Assembly (NCBI GenBank): GCA_025765615.1
Contig: JAIVFJ010000037.1
Span: 310,001-374,000, forward strand
Length of the DNA: 64,000 nucleotides
Direction: 5' to 3'
From: Zopfochytrium polystomum
Lineage: Eukaryota; Chytridiomycota; Chytridiomycetes; Chytridiales; Chytridiaceae
The notes beneath the pieces are model-generated. The model saw only the letters and a list, made by a program, of their open reading frames with translations, had not been told where the DNA came from and did no database searches. How positions within the stretch are numbered: the stretch's first letter is position 1; every line of letters begins with the position of its first letter. Positions 58,261 to 64,000 of the stretch are shown in pieces. The position numbers were made by a program, and so were the translations under genes.

Positions 58261-60953
58261 ATGCTGGCGGATACACCAGCACCACCACCACCACCGCCAT
58301 CAACAGTAACAACAACTGCAAAAATCCGCCTCAGCATCGCAAGTAGAACCGGAACAACAACAAGCACGTCAAGCACGACAAGCACAACAGGCTCGGGGGC
58401 CGCCGGGCGAGCAGGAGGCGGCTACTCGGCGATGGGCGCCAGCTGGCTCGCCCTGATGCCCCTGGTCCCGCTGCTTCTGCTGCTGCGCGAGGACGCCCCT
58501 GGCGCCGACTGCCCGCTCGCGCCGGAAACCGCAGTCGCATTCCTCGCAGACCGCGCTGCCGCCGCCCGCCGCGCCCGCTGCTGGCCCTCGCTGCGCTTTG
58601 GCGACGCCTCAGCCGCCGCCGTCGCAGACCGCGTCCGTCAAGCCGCCGTGGCCGCTGAGGGTGGAGCCCCAGCAGGCGAAGCCACCGGCGAAAGGTGCCA
58701 CCAGCAAGCCACAAACCCTCCACTTGACCCTCCACCCACGGCGGCGTCGTCCCTGCCGACCGCCATCGTCTTCCGCGAAAACAACTTCAGCCCCGTCGGC
58801 GCACTCCACATCGCCGAAGCCGTCGCCCTCGACACCGCCCTGCGCTCCCTCGAGCTAAACGTCGCATCCATGCGCGCCGCCGGCCTCCGCGCCGTCTGCG
58901 CCGCCGTCGCAGAACATCCGAGCATCGAGCGGCTGGCACTGCTCGGCGTGGACCCACGAATGTGCATCGACGCGAGTGGTGACGACGTGGCGAACGCTCT
59001 TGTGCTTGCGAGGGGTCTGAAGAGCGTCGAGATTGGGTTCGACTACGGCACCACCGCCGCTGGGTCTGCTTTCGGCTTTGTGTTTGGAGAAGGAGGAGGA
59101 AGGGATAAGCTTGCTGCTGCGATGGACCGCGTCTGCCGCGCTATCGCCGCGAACGCAGGTATCGCTGCTCTGTCGTTCGCGTGCGCTGCGCCGTTTGGAC
59201 CGTGCGAGGCCGCCGCCGTTGCGCGCCTGCTTGGTGGTGCGTCCGCGGCGACGATGTTTGGTGGCTCGAGTGGGAGCCACGCGCTTGGTGTTGCGGCAAG
59301 CGCCGCGTCGCTCGAGTCCTTGTCGATGTCCCTGACCTTGGCCGAAAACGACGATGACGACGAGCACGTCGCGGCCATGCACGTTCTCGCCGAGGGCCTG
59401 TTCTGCAACTCGACCCTTCGCCACCTCAATATTGCCGCCGGCAGCATCCGCTCGACCAACGGCTGCATTCGGCGGCGCCGCGCCGTCGCCGCCGTGCTCC
59501 GCGCTCTTGTGGGCCACCCGGCTATTCGGATCATCGAGTTTTCGTGCCTCAAGAACAGCGACGTGGGCGTCAACACCGTCAACTCGGACTTTGACGGCGG
59601 CTTTGACTCCGACTACGACTATGACGACGACGACGACGACTCTGTCGGCGACGCGATCGAGGCTCTGCTCAGCAGCCCCCACACCGCGCTGCAGAACCTC
59701 CGCCTCGCCGTCCCGCTCACGGCTCGCGACGCCTGCCGCGTCGCCCGCGGCCTCGCTTGCAACGCGTCCCTCCGCGAACTTGCACTGTGCGTATCGCGCC
59801 TGCCCGCCTCCGCCGCACCTGCACTGGCGACCGCCGTCGCCGCGCACCCGACCTTGCGCGCCCTCCGCGTCCCCGGGAACAGATTTGACCCTGCGGCGGT
59901 GGCGTGCGTGCTGAGAGCGCTGGCGGACGGCGCGGAGTCGTCGTGTTGTAACGGATGTTGACTTAAGGCCGCGCGGGTGGCCGGCCGGCGAAGGTGGCGA
60001 GGGCGGCGCTGACAGTGGTGCGATCGCTGTCTTGCACGCCGTCGCGCCGCTGCTAAAGGACCTCCGCGTCGCGCGGCTCTGGGTCATGCCGTTGCCCGTG
60101 GAGGCGGCGGCGCCGCTGCGAGGGAGCGGGTGGTTTGCGAGCAGCCGGACGCAAATGCGGAGGACGCTACCGCAGCAGCAGATTGTGCCGGCGGCGTCTC
60201 ACGACGACCTGAGAACTCTCTACACCTCTGCGGCCGCGGGAAGGTGGTGGCTCGCGGACGCCGACGTCCTGCAGTGGTTCCCGCCCGACGACGCTTGCTG
60301 TGCCGAGTGGTTGCAACCCTCCGCGTCGCCGTCGTCGTCGTCGTCGTCGTCGTCCGTCCCGGCGCCATCCGCCGTCTCCACCGCCTCCTCCATCCCACCA
60401 CCCTCACCCCTTACCGCCTCCCCCGCCAACCCACTACCACCACAACCACAGCACCAGCACCAGCAACCTCTCCCCCTCCGCCTCCGCCTCCTCGAAAACG
60501 CCCTCCCCGCCAGCCCCGACGCGCGCCGACGCGCCGCCGCCGCTGCAGTCGCCGCATCCCGCCGGCGCGCCGCCGCACGCCTCCTCGCCGCCGGCCGCGC
60601 GCTCCTCCGCCTCGTCGTCGCGGGACGCGCGACGGACGTGGTCGCACGATGCGTGATGGATGTTGTCGTCGCGGATATGGTCGGCGAGGAGGTGGAGGGC
60701 GACGTCGGGGCGCTGGGTGGGAGGAGGGAGGTTGCCGTTGTGGTTGCGGCGGTGGTAGATAGGGGGTCGATTGGGGGGTTGGTGGGTGGAGGCGGAGGCC
60801 GACGCGAGCGCGACGAGGAGATGGAGGGCGGTGAGGATGGGAGGGTCGACGACCGTTTACGAATTTTACGCGGCGTGCGTTGCTCACGCGAACCGAAGGC
60901 GGCACGCCGGTGCCCTGTTGCAAATGGAGCTGATCGAGGCGGGCGTTTTGTAG
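58261..60953 (+). CDS. LRR (RNI-like) protein, paralogue of the 45.9-kb gene, frame-broken
   Basis: Same plan as its paralogue: low-complexity N-terminus, hydrophobic helix (GASWLALMPLVPLLLLL), ADCPLAPETAVAF (cf. VDCPRAPETALLI), and LRRs such as SLELNVASMRAAGLRAVCAA, LALLGVDPRMC, LRHLNIAAGSIRSTNG and LRALRVPGNRFDPAAVACVL, with an acidic loop (DYDYDDDDDDSVGD). The frame stops at TGA 59961, but the homologous sequence resumes one base out of register (VVTDVDLRPRG; WWLADADVLQWFPPDD, cf. YWLHESDLFDWFPPDT). A further shift in the G-run-rich stretch at about 60760-60850 leads to FYAACVAHANR near the end and TAG at 60951-60953. Either two or more real frameshifts or consensus errors; the G5 and G6 runs there favour errors. 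Confidence 0.7.
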
Positions 60954-60962
60954 GCGCTCCGG

Positions 60963-60964
60963 CA

Positions 60965-61018
<54 letters not shown>
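60963..61018 (+). repeat. (CA)n microsatellite
   Basis: About 27 CA units, starting roughly 10 bp after the stop codon of the second LRR gene. Confidence 0.95.
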
Positions 61019-61021
<3 letters not shown>

Positions 61022-63013
61022 CAGCCATTGCTTTGCGCCGGGAGTCTCTCTTTCTATCTCTATCTCTCACTTTCTCTCATAAGCACTTCCACCCGAGGGC
61101 TTATCCTCATTCCGTTTCTCGCACAGTCCTCCTCCACCGGCACAAGACCTCCTTCCTTCTGTAACGAGCAACCGCACATCCCCCAAACGCCGTGTTCTTT
61201 AAATCCACAAGTTGCTTTTCGAAAGCTTTCGGGGGCCTCTTATTTTGCAATCCCAGCGATTTCTCGACGCAAACGTTCCTCGTTTCTTTGGATATTGTTT
61301 TGTATCCGCCGCGGCCTCTGTTTGTTCGATGCGTGAGCTCCTCGCGAGATTTTAAGGGACTGGGCGTTGGTCAAGGAGTGCTATGTGTATATTTTGACCC
61401 CCCGCTCCCCCACCCCCCCTTCGACGGAGCAGTTATCAACCAAGTCATAACAGTAAAGTAAAAATATTCAGGGTCGAACCAAATAGTCAATGCTGACAAT
61501 CCGCAGGCGGGCGGCACGTTGTCTCCACACACGCGCTCGTTAGCCTGGGTGTAAGTTGGTTAGTTAGTTGTTTTGTTAATTAGTAGTAGTACTAGTGGAC
61601 TAGTAGTAGTAATTTATTTTATATAATTACCTTGCAAACACGTACAGCTCCATTTCTCCCAACAAAGTAGTTGGGTCCTTGGCCAGCCACCTACCGTAGT
61701 TGCCTACCTTCCCTCAAAACCCGCACAGTTCCATTTCTCCTTGGTGTATGTAGCTAAGCTAACCTCCAAACCTGCTCAGCTCCATTTTCCCTTGCCTTGG
61801 TGTTGAATGCCCCCGTTGGAAACCAAAGGAAATGAAGAAGAAGAAGAAGAAGAAGAAGAAGAAGAAGAGAGATATTAGAAATAAGAAAAGCACAAGCAAC
61901 AAGTGCAAGCACAACTCAAGCACTCAAACTAGAACTAACTGACGGACAAAGAAGCTGCAGAGAAAAAGCGCGTCGCGCGCACAAAAAATTTGGGGGTGGT
62001 TGGGTGTGCCCCCGTTTACTTATGTACTTGTCAACGCGACGTGGCGTTCTTGCGCGTAGCCCTGCTGGAAGGGAACTATGGCGATCGCCAAAAGACAGTT
62101 TTGGATAATTGTATTTGGTTACGGGGGGGCACGTGCAAAACACGACTGGAATTGGCTGGCCTGTCGTTCGTTCGTGTCTGTCGTATTGGTCCGCTGGGTC
62201 CTGGAGGACCCTTTTCCGCCCGCGGCTTTCCAACCGCTTTCTTTGCTAGCTTATGCCACATTGTGGCAATCTTATTTCTTTCGATTCCTTTTTTTTTTTT
62301 TTTCGTTTTTTTTGGTTCTGTTCGGCAGAGGCGCACAAAACAGGGCAAAAAAAGCGCCTTCGAACGAACTTTCGTTGTGTGCTGAAAATCCATGCCCTGA
62401 CAAGGAAGGGAAGTGATGTCGCTGTGACGACACGTCTAATTTGTTTGTTTGCCCGCGCCACCCGACTACTGTGCCTCTCTGGTTCGGTTCTGAACCCATG
62501 AAGGAGAAATATGGAAAAAATGCCTTTGAAAAACAAGAAGAGGAAGGAACACAAAAGACGTGCGGCAATTTTAGCGGACGGGTCGCCAAATAAAACGAAG
62601 AAGCCCACCATATAGATGCATGAAAATCATGATGGTGATGGCGATGACGAAACAGTCGGCAAAGGAGGGTGTTTACATGACACAACAGGAGCAGCCGGAA
62701 TCGAGAGATTCGGTGATCGAGGAGGACGGCGAGGCCATGAGAAAAGAAAGTGCAACGGCTCTTGGGTGAAAAAAGCAAGGTAGACGGACCGCCTTTTGTG
62801 GAGGGAAGGAAGAAGCAAAAACGAACGGAAAGAAAAACACGAAACTCCTCGAGACAACAGCAGCCACCCAAGGTAACGAGCTCTGTTGTTTTTTTGTGGA
62901 GGGAGGTGGTGGTTTGAACCCGTTTGCCTTTCGGTTCAGAGGTTTTTGCGTTGTTGTTGCTTTTTTGTTGCATTTCGAGTGCCGGAGGACTGTGGGCCGA
63001 AGACAGACAGACC

Positions 63014-63045
<32 letters not shown>

Positions 63046-63274
63046 GGTAAAAAAGGCCCACCCAGACTGGCTTGTAGACAGACTGCCACTGTCCTTTCCT
63101 CTTAATCTTGTTGGGACAGATGTTGGCCGCGCGCGACAGAGACGCAGACAGACGTAGCTGGAATATCCAACCTTTGATTGTGGCCGCGACCAGCTGACTG
63201 GCTGTGAACAACCACCACCATCATTGCAATCAGAGAGAGAGAGACCAGAGATTGGAAAGTCTGATTCCACCCGC
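61019..63274. other. Intergenic with simple repeats, no gene seen
   Basis: It holds a TAGT-rich stretch (about 61560-61620), a motif resembling CAGYTCCATTTCTCC repeated about three times (61647, 61727, 61778), (GAA)n at 61833-61867, a T-run near 62290, and (ACAG)n at 63003-63045. Long ORFs on either strand are low-complexity and unconvincing. Confidence 0.55.
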
Positions 63275-63281
63275 TATAAAT
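63275..63281 (+). promoter_or_regulatory. TATA box candidate
   Basis: TATAAAT, 145 bp upstream of the ATG at 63426 and followed by a pyrimidine-rich leader (63297-63330). This is the clearest TATA element I saw upstream of an ORF in the window. Confidence 0.45.
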
Positions 63282-63425
63282 GAAAAACCAGCTCCGTCTT
63301 CTTTCTCCTCTTTTTCTTTGTCTATCTCGAACCAGTCCCTTCGACCATCAGACCCGACACAATGACTTGCTGAACGCAACCGCCCCGCCGCCCAGAAAGC
63401 GCCCGCAATCCCCCCTTTACCCCCA

Positions 63426-63746
63426 ATGACCATCGCTTCCGCTACAATCTTCTACTCCTTACCCGCTACTGCCTCCTCGTCGTCCTCCTCCTCCTCCTCC
63501 TGTCTCTCGTCTACCCGTGAATCGTCATCGCCATCACCATCGACTGCAATCCCCGCTTCCTTATTGACCCCCACATCATCTGCGTTCCCCCTGCCTGACG
63601 CGCACGACGCCGCCTCAGCTACCGAGCAGCCCCAACCAGCCTCCGCGCCCCTCGTTGTCAGCATCGCGCGACGCTCGCCGTTCCCACCTGAGTCCCCCGC
63701 AGCAACAACCGCAGCATCCGTCACATACGCTGCGGTGGCGAGCTGA
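63426..63746 (+). CDS. Ser/Pro-rich ORF, probable first exon of a gene leaving the window
   Basis: ORF of 106 codons with a Ser homopolymer and Ser/Pro/Ala/Thr-rich content (ATASSSSSSSSSCLSSTRES). It has no domain. Position after a TATA box and pyrimidine-rich leader, and an acceptor-like CTCCCTCAG at 63752-63760, suggest the start of a spliced gene running past 64000. Could equally be a spurious ORF in GC-rich DNA. Confidence 0.3.
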   Translation: MTIASATIFYSLPATASSSSSSSSSCLSSTRESSSPSPSTAIPASLLTPTSSAFPLPDAHDAASATEQPQPASAPLVVSIARRSPFPPESPAATTAASVTYAAVAS

Positions 63747-64000
63747 CTGCACCTCCCTCAGCTCGCCCGCCGCAACACCCTCCCCCTCCGTTCTTGCCTT
63801 TCTGTCAGCCTCTCAGCTGTTCTGTTCGGTCCAAAAGCCATTGTGTCACCTTCGATACTCCCGATTATCCTCTGTTCAGCCACTTTGCTGACACCTCCCG
63901 ACCTTTCCACCAACGTTCCCCCCCCCGTAAAAGCATTAAAGTCGTCTGCCTCGAAAACTCCAACACTTGCAAAGCTTAGCAGGCGTTGACCCTGAAAGAA

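Noticed and set aside
62272..63270. Minus-strand ORF of 332 codons near the right end
   Set aside because: It spans several simple repeats (ACAG, T-runs) and has biased, motif-free composition; likely chance in repeat-rich DNA.

Overview
The window reads as nuclear DNA of an early-diverging, probably zoosporic (chytrid-like) fungus. Supporting signs are intron-rich genes with short introns (about 50-90 nt, GTRNGT donors, YAG acceptors), a fungal two-finger GATA factor, calcineurin A, a CDC25-type Ras exchange factor, an MCT-like MFS carrier, and a non-LTR and a Ty1/copia retrotransposon. The lineage assignment is inference from gene content. Exon joins were worked out by hand from splice consensus, reading phase and family conservation.

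Layout. 0-5.7 kb: ABCC-type ABC exporter (+), entering from the left edge. 6.8-9.3 kb: 13-exon calcineurin A gene (-). 9.5-13.6 kb: RasGEF gene (-). 13.6-21 kb: AT-richer accessory stretch with scattered, unrecognised coding exons (+) and three copies of a 414-bp solo LTR. 21.7-24.2 kb: MFS transporter (+). 24.8-35 kb: two decayed copies (-) of a gene with a possible PD-(D/E)XK nuclease core, separated by a 7.4-kb LINE with a 17-bp target duplication. 36.6-38.9 kb: GATA factor (+). 40.3-43.7 kb: TIR/NB-ARC/TPR gene (-), an NLR-like architecture; a fragment of a relative lies at 6.5 kb. 43.8-45.4 kb: weakly supported coding pieces (-). 45.9-48.5 and 58.3-61.0 kb: paralogous leucine-rich-repeat genes (+). 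Between them are a coiled-coil gene (-) and a relative of it that is split by a copia element (-) with identical LTRs. The right edge holds a TATA box and the start of a Ser-rich ORF.

The backbone genes are housekeeping or signalling: calcineurin and RasGEF, iron or nutrient regulation by GATA, and two transporters. The accessory blocks combine recent transposition, solo LTRs and expanded or decaying families with conflict-type architectures.

Several otherwise conserved ORFs carry a single surplus base in G or C runs (calcineurin, RasGEF, LINE ORF2, coiled-coil gene, second LRR gene). The pattern suggests consensus indel errors, so not every broken frame here should be taken as a biological pseudogene.
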